DNA from: Bacteroidota bacterium
GTDB lineage: Bacteria; Bacteroidota; Bacteroidia; Chitinophagales; LD1
DNA: 9,094 bases
Assembly: GCA_018267355.1 (NCBI GenBank)
Contig: JAFDYP010000619.1
Location: 1 to 9,094, forward strand
Reading direction: 5' to 3'
Shown here: one piece after another, positions 1-6,961 of the stretch
How positions within the stretch are numbered: the stretch's first letter is position 1
Layout: every line of letters starts with the position of its first letter
Program-made: the position numbers and the translations under genes
The notes under the pieces: generated by a model
Databases searched by the model: none
Seen by the model: only the letters and a program-made list of their open reading frames with translations
Told to the model about the DNA's origin: nothing

Positions 1-105
1 ACAGGCAGGTATCAATCATACCCTTCGTCAAATAATATATTCATTGCCGAAACGTTTTACAATGCCGTGACACATCTGTCTGATTTTGTCGGTAATATTA
101 CATAA
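1..105 (+). CDS. possible 3' end of an upstream gene (partial)
   Basis: Frame 1 is open from the window edge to a TAA at 103-105, giving 34 residues that end in FYNAVTHLSDFVGNIT. The composition looks protein-like, and the stop lies 33 bp before the ATG of the response regulator, as in an operon. I do not recognise the family. Frame 2 is also open for its first 70 bases, so the open length alone proves little. If real, this is the C-terminus of a gene in the same direction as the regulator, and it could be co-transcribed with it. The alternative is plain intergenic DNA. Confidence 0.35.
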   Translation, partial: TGRYQSYPSSNNIFIAETFYNAVTHLSDFVGNIT

Positions 106-138
106 GCGATTTTGCTACACACCAAACCTACATACACT

Positions 139-837
139 ATGATATCGCGTATACTCCTCGTAGAAGATGAAGAACATTTACAAGAAGCCATCAAGCTCAA
201 TCTTGAGCTGGAAGGCTTTGAAGTAGAAGTAGCAGACACCGGCACCACTGCTATCAAAAAAGCCGAGACACAAAGGTTCAACCTCATCATCCTGGATGTG
301 ATGCTGCCTGAGATGGATGGATTTGCGGTCTGTGAAAAGATCCGCCTGCATGATACCGACACGCCGATCATATTTCTCACAGCCAAGGATACCAGCCAGG
401 ACCGCGTCAATGGCCTGCGCCTCGGTGCCGATGACTACCTGGCCAAGCCATTCAACCTGGAGGAGCTGCTCCTGCGCGTGAAGGTGCTGGTAAAGCACAG
501 CATGAAAGGTACGCAGGAAAGCAAAGACCTCAAGACCTACAAGTTTGGCGACAATGAGGTCAACTTTATCACCTACAAAGCCAAAGGCATAGGCGGCAAG
601 GAATACGAGCTGACCAAAAAAGAGATCTCCCTCCTCAAGCTGCTGATAGACCGCCAGAACTCCGTGGTCTCCCGCCAGCATATCCTCCAGTATGTATGGG
701 GCTATGATGTCTACCCATCTACCCGCACGATAGACAACTTTATCCTTGCCTTCCGCAAGTACTTTGAGAAAGATGCCCGCAATCCGGAGTTCTTTCACAG
801 TATCCGCGGTGTGGGGTATAAGTTTACTGCCAACTAG
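139..837 (+). CDS. OmpR/PhoB-type two-component response regulator
   Basis: Cytoplasmic DNA-binding response regulator of 232 residues, the usual length for the family. An N-terminal receiver domain (about 3-120) starts ILLVEDEE, with acidic residues E9-D10. The phosphoacceptor is D53 in LIILDVMLPEMDG, the switch threonine is T81 in IIFLTAK, and the conserved lysine is K103 in YLAKPF. A C-terminal winged-helix domain (about 132-230) ends in the typical IRGVGYKF hairpin. The ATG at 139 is preferred over an in-frame TTG at 112, because the receiver's first beta strand begins right after it and the nine extra residues match nothing in the family. No partner kinase is adjacent: the downstream kinase is 146 bp away and is followed by its own receiver, so the partner may lie upstream of the window or elsewhere. 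The target genes cannot be told from the sequence. Confidence 0.93.
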   Translation: MISRILLVEDEEHLQEAIKLNLELEGFEVEVADTGTTAIKKAETQRFNLIILDVMLPEMDGFAVCEKIRLHDTDTPIIFLTAKDTSQDRVNGLRLGADDYLAKPFNLEELLLRVKVLVKHSMKGTQESKDLKTYKFGDNEVNFITYKAKGIGGKEYELTKKEISLLKLLIDRQNSVVSRQHILQYVWGYDVYPSTRTIDNFILAFRKYFEKDARNPEFFHSIRGVGYKFTAN

Positions 838-958
838 CCCATAGCTGGCTGCCAGGTTTATCTTTATAGTAGCTATACTCTTTGTACTTCATGACCACAG
901 TCATAGAATATTGAAGTAAAACCTTGCGATTTTTATAGCCGTACCATCTACCTCTCCT

Positions 959-994
959 GGAGGTATTAAACTCATGACCCGGCATGACCACTGA
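959..994 (+). promoter_or_regulatory. GGAGG plus six-codon leader ORF overlapping the kinase start
   Basis: A GGAGG at 959-963 lies 10 bases before an ATG at 974. That ATG opens a six-codon frame (MTRHDH, stop TGA 992-994) which overlaps the kinase ATG at 984 in another frame. From the true kinase start the GGAGG is 20 bases away, too far for normal Shine-Dalgarno pairing. The arrangement could couple kinase translation to the mini-ORF. However, Bacteroidota seldom rely on Shine-Dalgarno sites, and GGAGG is also the right arm of a small inverted repeat (CTCC-T-GGAG, 954-962), so chance is possible. Confidence 0.25.
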
Positions 995-2060
995 CTATCA
1001 TTACAAGCAGATGATCGACAGCGTAGAAGAATATGCTATCATCCTGCTGGACGCTACAGGCCATATACAGAGCTGGAATAAGGGCGCTATACAGATCAAA
1101 GGCTGGCAGCCTGAGGAGATCATAGCGCGTCATTTCCGTACCTTCTACACAGATGAGGACCAGCAGCGCCAGCTACCGGAGACCTACCTGGCCGAGGCTG
1201 CTGATCGGGGCCATGTACAGCACGAAGGCTGGCGGATGCGGCGCGATGGCAGCCTCTTCTGGGGTCATGTGACCATCACTGCCCTGCGGGATGAGCAGGG
1301 CGCTATCAGTGGCTACTGCAAGGTGACCTATGACCTCACGGACCGGCTGCGCCGCGAGGAGATGGACCGCCGCATGCACCAGCTGGAGGCGCGCAATAAA
1401 GAGATGGAACAGTTCGCCTACGTGGCCTCGCATGACCTCTCTGAGCCGCTCAATACAGTGGGAAGTTTTGCCTATCTGCTGGAGACAGACTATGGCGCAG
1501 CCCTGGACGATATGGGCAATGCCTACCTGACCCAGATACAGACGTCTGTAGGCCGTATGAAGGGGCTGATCCATGCCCTGCTGCACTACGCCAGGATAGG
1601 CCAGTACCGCTCACCGGCGCAGGTCAATATGACTGACCTTCTCAGGTCGGTCATGACAGATATGCACCAGATCATCGTCACGTCCGGAGCCCGCATCACC
1701 TATCAGGATATGCCGGTGATAGCTGCCTACCCGGTAGAGCTGCGCCAGCTGCTACAGAGCTTATTGAGCAATGCGATCAAATTTCAGACTACGGGCACCA
1801 CACCGCGCATTCATATCTCTGCAGGCATGCGGGGCCAGACCTGGGCATTTTGTGTAGCGGATAACGGCATAGGCATAGCACCCGAAGATTATGAAAAGGT
1901 TTTTATTATGTTCAAGCGGCTGCATAGCCAGGAGGCCTTTGCAGGGTCTGGCATCGGACTGGCTTATGCCAAAAAGATAGTAGACATGCATAACGGCTCG
2001 ATATGGATAGAACCCAACGAACCTAATGGCACCAAGATCTGTTTTACACTCAATACCTGA
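984..2060 (+). CDS. soluble PAS-domain sensor histidine kinase
   Basis: A 358-residue histidine kinase with no transmembrane segment or signal peptide, so it should sense a cytoplasmic cue or work with another sensor. Residues 1-120 form a PAS domain (IILLDATGHIQSWNKGA, then GYCKVTYDLTDR at its end). A short helix (121-143) leads into the dimerisation/phosphoacceptor helix FAYVASHDLSEPL, with the phosphorylated histidine at H150. This H-box resembles those of phytochrome-like kinases. The ATPase domain has an N-box (LLSNAIKF, N263), a DNGIGI box (293-298) and GSGIGL (321-326), so all catalytic motifs are intact. The ATG at 984 is the first possible start, because a TGA lies in frame at 975-977. 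The gene ends 18 bp before the single-domain receiver, which is the probable phosphotransfer partner. The signal and any PAS ligand are unknown. Confidence 0.92.
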   Translation: MTTDYHYKQMIDSVEEYAIILLDATGHIQSWNKGAIQIKGWQPEEIIARHFRTFYTDEDQQRQLPETYLAEAADRGHVQHEGWRMRRDGSLFWGHVTITALRDEQGAISGYCKVTYDLTDRLRREEMDRRMHQLEARNKEMEQFAYVASHDLSEPLNTVGSFAYLLETDYGAALDDMGNAYLTQIQTSVGRMKGLIHALLHYARIGQYRSPAQVNMTDLLRSVMTDMHQIIVTSGARITYQDMPVIAAYPVELRQLLQSLLSNAIKFQTTGTTPRIHISAGMRGQTWAFCVADNGIGIAPEDYEKVFIMFKRLHSQEAFAGSGIGLAYAKKIVDMHNGSIWIEPNEPNGTKICFTLNT

Positions 2061-2078
2061 TCAACCCCAAGATCCCCG

Positions 2079-2489
2079 ATGAAGGAAAAACTGAGCTGCA
2101 TCCTGCTCATAGATGATGATAAAGCCACCAACTGGCTACACCAGATCCTGATCAACAAGCTGGAGTGTGCAGACGAGGTCGTGATCAAAGGCAATGGTCG
2201 CGAGGCGCTGGAATACCTGCTCTCCCCCGAGCCTAAACCCCATATTGATCTCATCCTGCTGGATCTCAATATGCCTGTCATGGATGGCTGGGAGTTTCTG
2301 TCACGGTACAAGGAAGCCGATTTCGATCAGAAAGATACTGCCGTCCTCACAGTGCTCACCAGCTCGCTCAATCCGGACGATGAGAAGAGGATCCGCGCTG
2401 TGGGAGGATCGCATGGATACCACCAGAAGCCGCTGGACATGGACAGCCTGGAGGGGCTTCTGCGTCTCTATTTCCCGGAGCGGTTTTGA
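2079..2489 (+). CDS. CheY-like single-domain response regulator
   Basis: A 136-residue stand-alone receiver with no output domain. It has the acidic pair in LLIDDDKA (D12-D13), phosphoacceptor D62 in LILLDLNMPVMDG, T94 in VLTSS and conserved lysine K117 in HQKPL. The N-terminal pattern (IDDDKATNWLHQ) and the proximity to a phytochrome-type H-box kinase fit the Rcp1-like group of receivers commonly encoded beside such kinases. With only 18 bp between the genes, co-transcription and phosphotransfer from the kinase at 984-2060 are likely. Having no output domain, it must act through protein-protein contact or as an intermediate in a phosphorelay. The target is not visible. No clear intrinsic terminator follows. 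Confidence 0.92.
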   Translation: MKEKLSCILLIDDDKATNWLHQILINKLECADEVVIKGNGREALEYLLSPEPKPHIDLILLDLNMPVMDGWEFLSRYKEADFDQKDTAVLTVLTSSLNPDDEKRIRAVGGSHGYHQKPLDMDSLEGLLRLYFPERF

Positions 2490-2550
2490 CGGCTTGGTGA
2501 GCTGAGTCCTTGTTGGACTATTCACACCTTACCCACACAGCGCTGGTCTT

Positions 2551-2567
2551 TAGCGACTTTTTCGCTA
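2551..2567. repeat. perfect 6-bp inverted repeat overlapping the ahcY -7 element
   Basis: TAGCGA (2551-2556) and TCGCTA (2562-2567) are exact reverse complements separated by five bases. The right arm shares its last two bases with the -7 promoter element of ahcY, a position where a bound repressor would block polymerase. It could instead be a weak hairpin ending the upstream operon, but no T-tract follows the right arm. No known regulator binding site is recognised. Confidence 0.35.
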
Positions 2568-2573
2568 TATTTG
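2566..2573 (+). promoter_or_regulatory. ahcY promoter, Bacteroidota-type -7 element
   Basis: TATATTTG fits the Bacteroidota sigma-A -7 consensus TAnnTTTG exactly. Transcription would begin near 2580, leaving a leader of about 15 bases before the ATG at 2595, with an A-rich stretch (ATCAAAAATG) typical of leaders in this phylum. The -33 element is poor: only a TGG at 2544-2546 lies about 19 bases upstream. The position in a 105-bp gap before a highly expressed housekeeping gene supports the call. Confidence 0.6.
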
Positions 2574-2594
2574 CGCCTCAATCAAAAATGATTT

Positions 2595-3908
2595 ATGTCA
2601 GCAACTACAGAAACACTGAAGTACAAGGTAAAAGATATCAAACTGGCCGAGTGGGGTCGCAAAGAAATCCAACTGGCTGAGGCTGAGATGCCGGGCCTCA
2701 TGGCTATCCGTGCAGAATACGGCCCTAAACAGCCCCTGAAAGGTGCCCGCATAGCCGGCTGTCTCCACATGACCATCCAGACAGCTGTGCTGATCGAGAC
2801 GCTGAAGGCCCTCGGCGCTGAGGTGACCTGGTCTTCCTGCAATATATTCTCTACACAGGACCACGCCGCTGCTGCTATCGCTGCTGCCGGCATACCTGTG
2901 TACGCCTGGAAGGGACAGAACGAACAAGAATTTGACTGGTGTATAGAGCAGACGCTCCGTGCCTTTGAAGGTGGCGAGCCGCTGAATATGATCCTGGACG
3001 ACGGTGGTGACCTGACCAATATGGTACTGGACCGCTACCCTGAGCTGATACCGGGTATCAAAGGCCTCTCTGAGGAAACTACGACAGGCGTACACCGCCT
3101 CTATGAGCGTATGCGCAAGGGTACCCTACCTATGCCTGCCATCAATGTAAACGACTCTGTTACCAAGTCTAAATTTGACAATAAGTACGGCTGCAAGGAG
3201 TCTCTGGTAGACGCTATCCGCCGCGCTACTGACGTGATGATGGCCGGCAAGGTGGCAGTAGTAGCCGGCTACGGTGACGTAGGCAAGGGCTCTGCTGAGT
3301 CTCTCCGCGGTGCCGGTGCCCGTGTCCTCGTGACGGAGATCGACCCTATCTGCGCCCTGCAGGCTGCGATGGACGGATTTGAGGTGGTGACTATGGAGGA
3401 GGCAGCGACACGCGCTAATATCTTCGTGACTGCCACAGGCAATATCAATATCATCCGTGACCGCCACTTCAAGGCCATGAAGGATAAGGCTATCGTGTGC
3501 AACATAGGCCACTTCGACAATGAGATCGACATGGCCTGGCTCAATAAGAACTATGGCAATACCAAGGATACAGTAAAACCTCAGGTAGATATCTACACCA
3601 TAGATGGCAAGCAGGTGATCGTACTGGCGGAAGGCCGCCTCGTGAACCTCGGCTGCGCTATGGGCCACCCATCATTTGTGATGAGCAACTCATTCAGCAA
3701 CCAGACCCTGGCTCAGATAGAGCTGTGGCTGCATAGCGAAAAGTATGAGAACAAGGTATATGTACTCCCTAAGCACCTGGATGAGAAGGTAGCATTCCTG
3801 CACCTCGCACAGATAGGCGCGAAGCTGACCAAACTGGATGCTGACCAGGCCGAGTACATCGGCGTGACTGTAGCCGGCCCATACAAGTCTGAGCACTACA
3901 GGTATTAA
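2595..3908 (+). CDS. ahcY: S-adenosylhomocysteine hydrolase (adenosylhomocysteinase)
   Basis: Cytosolic NAD-dependent enzyme that reversibly splits S-adenosylhomocysteine into adenosine and homocysteine, removing the inhibitory product of methyltransferases and feeding the methyl cycle. The 437 residues match the family (human about 432). By comparison with the human enzyme, substrate-site residues are present: H58 (LHMT), D136 (LDDGGD), E161 (EETTTG), then K191, D195, N196 and C200 in the block [13 protein letters not shown]. The NAD-binding Rossmann motif GYGDVGKG is at 225-232. The C-terminal KSEHYRY provides the conserved Lys and Tyr that reach the NAD site of the neighbouring subunit, so a tetramer is expected. 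ATG 2595 is chosen because it directly precedes the conserved N-terminal region; an ATG at 2588 is out of frame. The gene has its own promoter and terminator, so it is monocistronic unless the tRNA downstream is read through. Confidence 0.98.
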   Translation: MSATTETLKYKVKDIKLAEWGRKEIQLAEAEMPGLMAIRAEYGPKQPLKGARIAGCLHMTIQTAVLIETLKALGAEVTWSSCNIFSTQDHAAAAIAAAGIPVYAWKGQNEQEFDWCIEQTLRAFEGGEPLNMILDDGGDLTNMVLDRYPELIPGIKGLSEETTTGVHRLYERMRKGTLPMPAINVNDSVTKSKFDNKYGCKESLVDAIRRATDVMMAGKVAVVAGYGDVGKGSAESLRGAGARVLVTEIDPICALQAAMDGFEVVTMEEAATRANIFVTATGNINIIRDRHFKAMKDKAIVCNIGHFDNEIDMAWLNKNYGNTKDTVKPQVDIYTIDGKQVIVLAEGRLVNLGCAMGHPSFVMSNSFSNQTLAQIELWLHSEKYENKVYVLPKHLDEKVAFLHLAQIGAKLTKLDADQAEYIGVTVAGPYKSEHYRY

Positions 3909-3921
3909 TATTCAACTTTAC

Positions 3922-3960
3922 AAAAAGCTGCCTGTCCATCAAAAGGCAGGCAGCTTTTTT
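3922..3960 (+). terminator. intrinsic terminator of ahcY
   Basis: A perfect 13-bp stem pairs 3922-3934 (AAAAAGCTGCCTG) with 3947-3959 around a 12-base loop, ending in a run of six T. It begins 14 bases after the ahcY stop. The A-run on the left arm pairs with the T-run, so the hairpin would also work on the opposite strand. It stands 17 bp before the tRNA gene. Confidence 0.93.
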
Positions 3961-3977
3961 CTGTCTATCAGATAGCA

Positions 3978-4063
3978 GCCGTGGTGGTGGAACCGGTAGA
4001 CACGAGGGACTTAAAATCCCTTGACCCTAAAAGGTCGTGCGGGTTCGATTCCCGCCCGCGGTA
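3978..4063 (+). tRNA. tRNA-Leu(UAA)
   Basis: An 86-base class II tRNA. The acceptor arm GCCGTGG (3978-3984) pairs with CCGCGGT (4056-4062), leaving discriminator A4063. The D-arm contains the leucine-type GGTAGACAC. Anticodon stem AGGGA/TCCCT (4005-4009, 4017-4021) encloses loop CTTAAAA, with anticodon TAA at 4012-4014. The long variable arm has a GACC/GGTC stem. T-stem GCGGG/CCCGC surrounds TTCGATT (4044-4050). The bases after the discriminator are CCG, so the CCA tail is not encoded and must be added enzymatically. It reads UUA (and UUG by wobble). No promoter fits in the 17 bp between the ahcY terminator and the tRNA. Confidence 0.97.
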
Positions 4064-4065
4064 CC

Positions 4066-4100
4066 GGGCCGGTCAGCAAAACTGATCGGCCCTTTTTATT
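4066..4100 (+). terminator. intrinsic terminator after tRNA-Leu
   Basis: GGGCCGGTCAG (4066-4076) pairs with CTGATCGGCCC (4082-4092), an 11-bp stem with one G-U pair and a five-base loop, followed by TTTTTATT. It starts two bases after the tRNA discriminator, so the tRNA is the last gene of its transcript. Because it is so close, 3' maturation must trim the hairpin away. Confidence 0.93.
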
Positions 4101-4220
4101 TCCCAGAGCCGAAATATTTTGTGGTTTCACGAGAGACAAGATAACTATCAGCAGACCTTCTCAGTCCATGATATCTTTATATCACTTAGCATTTGCGTTT
4201 CCGCGCTTTTGCGGTAAAAA

Positions 4221-5399
4221 TTATCTCCTCCTCCGCTTTATCTCCCGCTGTATCAGGTCCAGCTCGCGGCCTGTCTGGCCAGCTACAGAGGTATTCTCCT
4301 GAGCGCGGCGGATCAGGTAGGGTATCACATCTTTCACCGGGCCGTAGGGTAGGTACTTGCAGGCGTTGAAGCCTCCGGCAGCGAGGTTGAAGGTGATATT
4401 ATCTCCCATGCCGTAGAGCTGGGAGAAGAGGATATGCGTATGGTCACGCTTCACATCCTTGCGGTCTATGTTTTTGATCGCTTTCAGATTTGACTCCTCG
4501 CTGTGAGAGGCCACACAGACTGACACGCTATCTATATGATCCAGGCAGAGGTTGACTGCTGCATCATAGTCCTTATCCACGCCGGCCTTGTCTGCATGTA
4601 TAGGCGAGGGGTAGCCCATCTCTGCGGCACGAGCCCTCTCCTTCTCCATGTAGGCGCCGCGCACCAGCTTTGCGCCGAGGGTGTAGCCACCTTTCTGCGC
4701 AGCAGAAAGCTGCTGCTTCAGGTACTTCAACCTGTCGTGGCGGTAGTGCTGGAAAGTATTATAGACGATAGCTTTCTTCGTATTGTACTTGGCCATCATC
4801 TCTTCGGTCATGGCGTCCAGCGGGTCTTGTATCCAGCTCTCCTCAGCATCTACATAGACCGCTACATCATTTTTTACAGCGGCCTTGCAGACCTTGTCAA
4901 AGCGGGCTACTACTCTTTCGAGTTCCTGCTCCTCCTCTTTGGTCAGCTTGCCTCCCGCCTGTATCTTCTCAAACAAGCCAAAGCGCCCGAAGCCCGTGAT
5001 CTTGATGCAAAGCACCTTTACATCCTTATTCTTGCCAGCAAACTCTATCGCCTCGATATTCTTCTCTATCGTCTTGTCAAAGTCCTCCTCCTCTTCCTTC
5101 AGCTCTACACCATAATTCAGCATGGCATAGACGCCACTCTTCTTGAGTTTAGCTATCGTCTTCTTGCACTCAGCAAAGGTCTCGCCGCCACAGAAGTGAT
5201 CATACACCGTGAGGCGGAAGATGGGTGAGATAGGCAGGTGCAGTTTCAGTGCGAGCCCGGCCAGGCCCGTGCCTATGCCTACCAGTTTATTATTGCCTAT
5301 GAGGGAGAAGAGCCACTTGGCCTTCTGGAGTTCTGCGTCAGTCTTGTGAGCGAAAGCTACCTCGGTATTCTCAAATATATCGTCAGTGATCGGAGCCAT
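4221..5399 (-). CDS. proline dehydrogenase (monofunctional, FAD-dependent)
   Basis: Oxidises L-proline to delta-1-pyrroline-5-carboxylate, passing electrons through FAD to the respiratory chain; first step of proline breakdown to glutamate. The 392 residues correspond to a stand-alone enzyme with the (beta/alpha)8 barrel only. No pyrroline-5-carboxylate dehydrogenase domain is fused and no such gene is in the window. Family motifs in order: DAEESW (184-189), KLVRGAYME (244-252), VASHS (296-300), QLYGM (327-331), LPYG (350-353) and YLIRRAQEN (361-369). The arginines and glutamate of the last motif correspond to the proline-carboxylate binding set of PutA. The ATG at 5399 is preferred over an in-frame GTG at 5426, since the added nine residues look unrelated. 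The C-terminus is basic (KRRRR). It is transcribed divergently from rmuC across 112 bp. No clear terminator follows on the minus strand. A symbol (putA/fadM-like) is withheld because naming is inconsistent. Confidence 0.95.
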   Translation of the reverse strand: MAPITDDIFENTEVAFAHKTDAELQKAKWLFSLIGNNKLVGIGTGLAGLALKLHLPISPIFRLTVYDHFCGGETFAECKKTIAKLKKSGVYAMLNYGVELKEEEEDFDKTIEKNIEAIEFAGKNKDVKVLCIKITGFGRFGLFEKIQAGGKLTKEEEQELERVVARFDKVCKAAVKNDVAVYVDAEESWIQDPLDAMTEEMMAKYNTKKAIVYNTFQHYRHDRLKYLKQQLSAAQKGGYTLGAKLVRGAYMEKERARAAEMGYPSPIHADKAGVDKDYDAAVNLCLDHIDSVSVCVASHSEESNLKAIKNIDRKDVKRDHTHILFSQLYGMGDNITFNLAAGGFNACKYLPYGPVKDVIPYLIRRAQENTSVAGQTGRELDLIQREIKRRRR

Positions 5400-5482
5400 G
5401 ATGCAAAGGATAGAAAAGTCAGCCACATCAGGAAACTATCCACAAAGCATATGCCGCCCGCTATTTCTCCTATTTTTACTCA

Positions 5483-5490
5483 TACTTTTG
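5483..5490 (+). promoter_or_regulatory. rmuC promoter, Bacteroidota-type -7 element
   Basis: TACTTTTG is an exact TAnnTTTG match, 21 bases before the rmuC ATG at 5512, giving a predicted leader of about 15 bases. The -33 region has no TTTG at the expected distance, only AT-rich sequence (TATTT around 5462-5466). It sits within the 112-bp gap between divergent genes. Confidence 0.5.
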
Positions 5491-5511
5491 ATCAATAGAT
5501 ACATTTAGAAA

Positions 5512-6897
5512 ATGCTTTCCTATATCCTCTTCCTCATCATAGGTGTGGCGCTCGGCGCAGTGATCGGTTACCTTGCTTTTGGCAGAAAGAATGACAACAG
5601 TGCGCAGCTCCTGTCGGATGAAAAATTCCGAGCAGCGGAGGCAGTATTTGAGCAGAAACTGCGCGCGGCTGAGGCCATGTCTGAGGAGAAGCTCCGCGCC
5701 GCAGAGGCTGTACATGCCAGCCTGCGCCGCGACATAGAAGCCATCCGCACCGAGACTGCCCAGGAGCGCAGCAAGAGCGAAAGCCTCCAGATCAAACTCG
5801 CCTCCTTGCAGTCTGAAAACGGCAACCTGATAGACAAACTAGCTGAGCAGAAGGTGCAACTGGAGGACCTCCAATCCCGCTTTACCAAAGAGTTTGAGAA
5901 CCTGGCCAATAAGATACTGGACGATAAGAGCCGCAAGTTTACCGAGCAGAATGAGACGCAGCTGCGCAACATACTGGACCCGCTGCGTGACAGGATACAG
6001 AACTTTGAGAAGCGGGTGAATGACACGCACAATGAGTCCGAGAAAGAACGCAGCGCCCTGCGCGAGCAGCTCCGCATCATGGCGGATATGAATAAGCGCA
6101 TGAGCGAAGAAGCCCTCAACCTGACCCGCGCACTGAAAGGCGATACCAAGAAGCAGGGCAACTGGGGTGAGCTCATACTGGAGAAAGTACTCGAGCGCTC
6201 CGGGCTAACCAAGGGCCGCGAGTATGATGTGCAGCAGAGCTTCACGCTGGAGGATGGCAGCCGCCTGCAGCCCGATGTGATCGTGCGCCTGCCCGATGGC
6301 AAGAACATCATCGTAGACTCTAAGGTGAGCCTGATAGCCTATGAGCGCTATACCAGCGCGCTGGATGATGATGCCGCCACACATGAACTGCAACTGAAAG
6401 AGCACATCGCCTCACTCCGCTCCCATGTGAAGGGCCTCAGCGGCAAGAACTACCAGAACCTTTACAATATCGGTTCGCCGGATTTTGTGCTGCTCTTTGT
6501 GCCGATAGAGTCAGCCTTCTCTCTGGCTATTTCTCATGACAGCGAGCTGTACAACGATGCCTTTGACAAGAATGTGATCCTCGTGAGCCCTACTACCCTG
6601 CTGGCCACACTCCGCACCATCAGCAATGTCTGGAAGCAGGAATACCAAAACCAAAACGCGCTCGAAATAGCGCGCCAGGGTGGTGATCTGTATGATAAGT
6701 TCGACCGATTTGTAGAAGACCTGATCAAAGTAGGCAAGCTGATGGACGACAGCAAAAAAGCCTACGGCGAAGCCATGAACAAACTCTACGACGGCAAGGG
6801 CAACCTCGTCCGCCGCGCTGAGAATATGAAGAAGCTAGGAGTGAAGGCTACCAAGCAACTACCACAGGGGCTGATAGATAGGGCGATAGAGGAATAA
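5512..6897 (+). CDS. rmuC: RmuC family DNA recombination protein
   Basis: A 461-residue RmuC-family protein; E. coli rmuC mutants show more inversion at short inverted repeats. The N-terminus has one hydrophobic helix (about 2-24, LSYILFLIIGVALGAVIGYL) that should anchor it in the inner membrane with the rest in the cytoplasm. A long charged coiled coil follows (about 30-205), beginning with three 11-residue repeats of the type EKLRAAEA. The globular RmuC domain spans about 210-435. It opens with GNWGELILEKVLE and carries QPD (253-255) and VDSK (268-271), which fit a PD-(D/E)xK nuclease-like core (D255, D269, K271). The motif YQNLYNI and the segment PDFVLLFVPIE are also typical. The ATG at 5512 is chosen because it starts the membrane helix and sits below a matching promoter. 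It converges on the minus-strand unknown gene, with 64 bp and a palindromic repeat between. Confidence 0.95.
   Translation: MLSYILFLIIGVALGAVIGYLAFGRKNDNSAQLLSDEKFRAAEAVFEQKLRAAEAMSEEKLRAAEAVHASLRRDIEAIRTETAQERSKSESLQIKLASLQSENGNLIDKLAEQKVQLEDLQSRFTKEFENLANKILDDKSRKFTEQNETQLRNILDPLRDRIQNFEKRVNDTHNESEKERSALREQLRIMADMNKRMSEEALNLTRALKGDTKKQGNWGELILEKVLERSGLTKGREYDVQQSFTLEDGSRLQPDVIVRLPDGKNIIVDSKVSLIAYERYTSALDDDAATHELQLKEHIASLRSHVKGLSGKNYQNLYNIGSPDFVLLFVPIESAFSLAISHDSELYNDAFDKNVILVSPTTLLATLRTISNVWKQEYQNQNALEIARQGGDLYDKFDRFVEDLIKVGKLMDDSKKAYGEAMNKLYDGKGNLVRRAENMKKLGVKATKQLPQGLIDRAIEE
5620..5718 (+). repeat. three tandem 33-bp coding repeats in rmuC
   Basis: Codons 37-69 of rmuC encode three consecutive 11-residue units: EKFRAAEAVFE, QKLRAAEAMSE and EKLRAAEAVHA. 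The RAAEA core is invariant. The 11-residue period fits a coiled coil (three turns of helix) just outside the membrane anchor, and suggests local duplication of a 33-bp unit, so copy number could vary between strains. Confidence 0.75.
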
Positions 6898-6900
6898 CAC

Positions 6901-6933
6901 ACCTCTCCCAACCCTCTCCAAAGGAGAGGGCTT
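6901..6933. repeat. intergenic palindromic repeat, copy A
   Basis: A half-arm (ACCTCTCCC) followed by a perfect 8-bp inverted repeat: CCCTCTCC (6912-6919), loop AAA, GGAGAGGG (6923-6930), then CTT. It fills the gap between the convergent rmuC and the minus-strand gene ending at 6962. The same architecture recurs at 7611-7642. No T-tract follows on either strand, so it is not a standard terminator, although the hairpin may still protect or end the two transcripts. Confidence 0.85.
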
Positions 6934-6961
6934 CAACAGCCGGATTCTTTGCTCTTTTTGA

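Noticed and set aside
85..114. TTTG at 85-88 and TTTTG at 110-114 as a -33/-7 promoter for the first response regulator
   Set aside because: The downstream element lacks the TA of TAnnTTTG, and the stretch may be coding sequence of an upstream gene.
178..798. A 206-codon open frame opposite the first response regulator
   Set aside because: It is the antisense shadow of a protein with all response-regulator motifs intact.
891..991. Repeated CATGACC strings and a seven-codon frame (891-914) before the kinase start
   Set aside because: The repeats are only seven to nine bases long and fit no spacing rule; chance is the simplest explanation.
3978..4063. G1-U72 pair at the top of the tRNA-Leu acceptor stem, which looked like a defect
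   Set aside because: As I recall, E. coli tRNA-Leu(UAA) has the same terminal G-U pair; all other arms pair well, so the tRNA appears intact.
4198..4220. Hairpin CCGC-GCTTTT-GCGG as a terminator for proline dehydrogenase
   Set aside because: Only four base pairs, and no T-tract follows on the minus strand.
4536..5228. A 230-codon open frame on the plus strand opposite proline dehydrogenase
   Set aside because: The minus-strand protein carries the full set of proline dehydrogenase motifs; the plus-strand frame is its shadow with low-complexity leucine-rich content.
5400..5450. TATCCTTTG and TATGCTTTG on the minus strand as promoters of proline dehydrogenase
   Set aside because: Both have three bases rather than two between TA and TTTG, and the first lies so close to the ATG that transcription would start inside the gene.
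5568..6311. A 247-codon open frame opposite rmuC
   Set aside because: Serine/arginine/leucine-rich shadow of the rmuC coiled coil, with no recognisable domain.
6901..6933. Palindromic repeat copy A as a bidirectional intrinsic terminator
   Set aside because: No T-run follows the stem on either strand; it is reported as a repeat instead.
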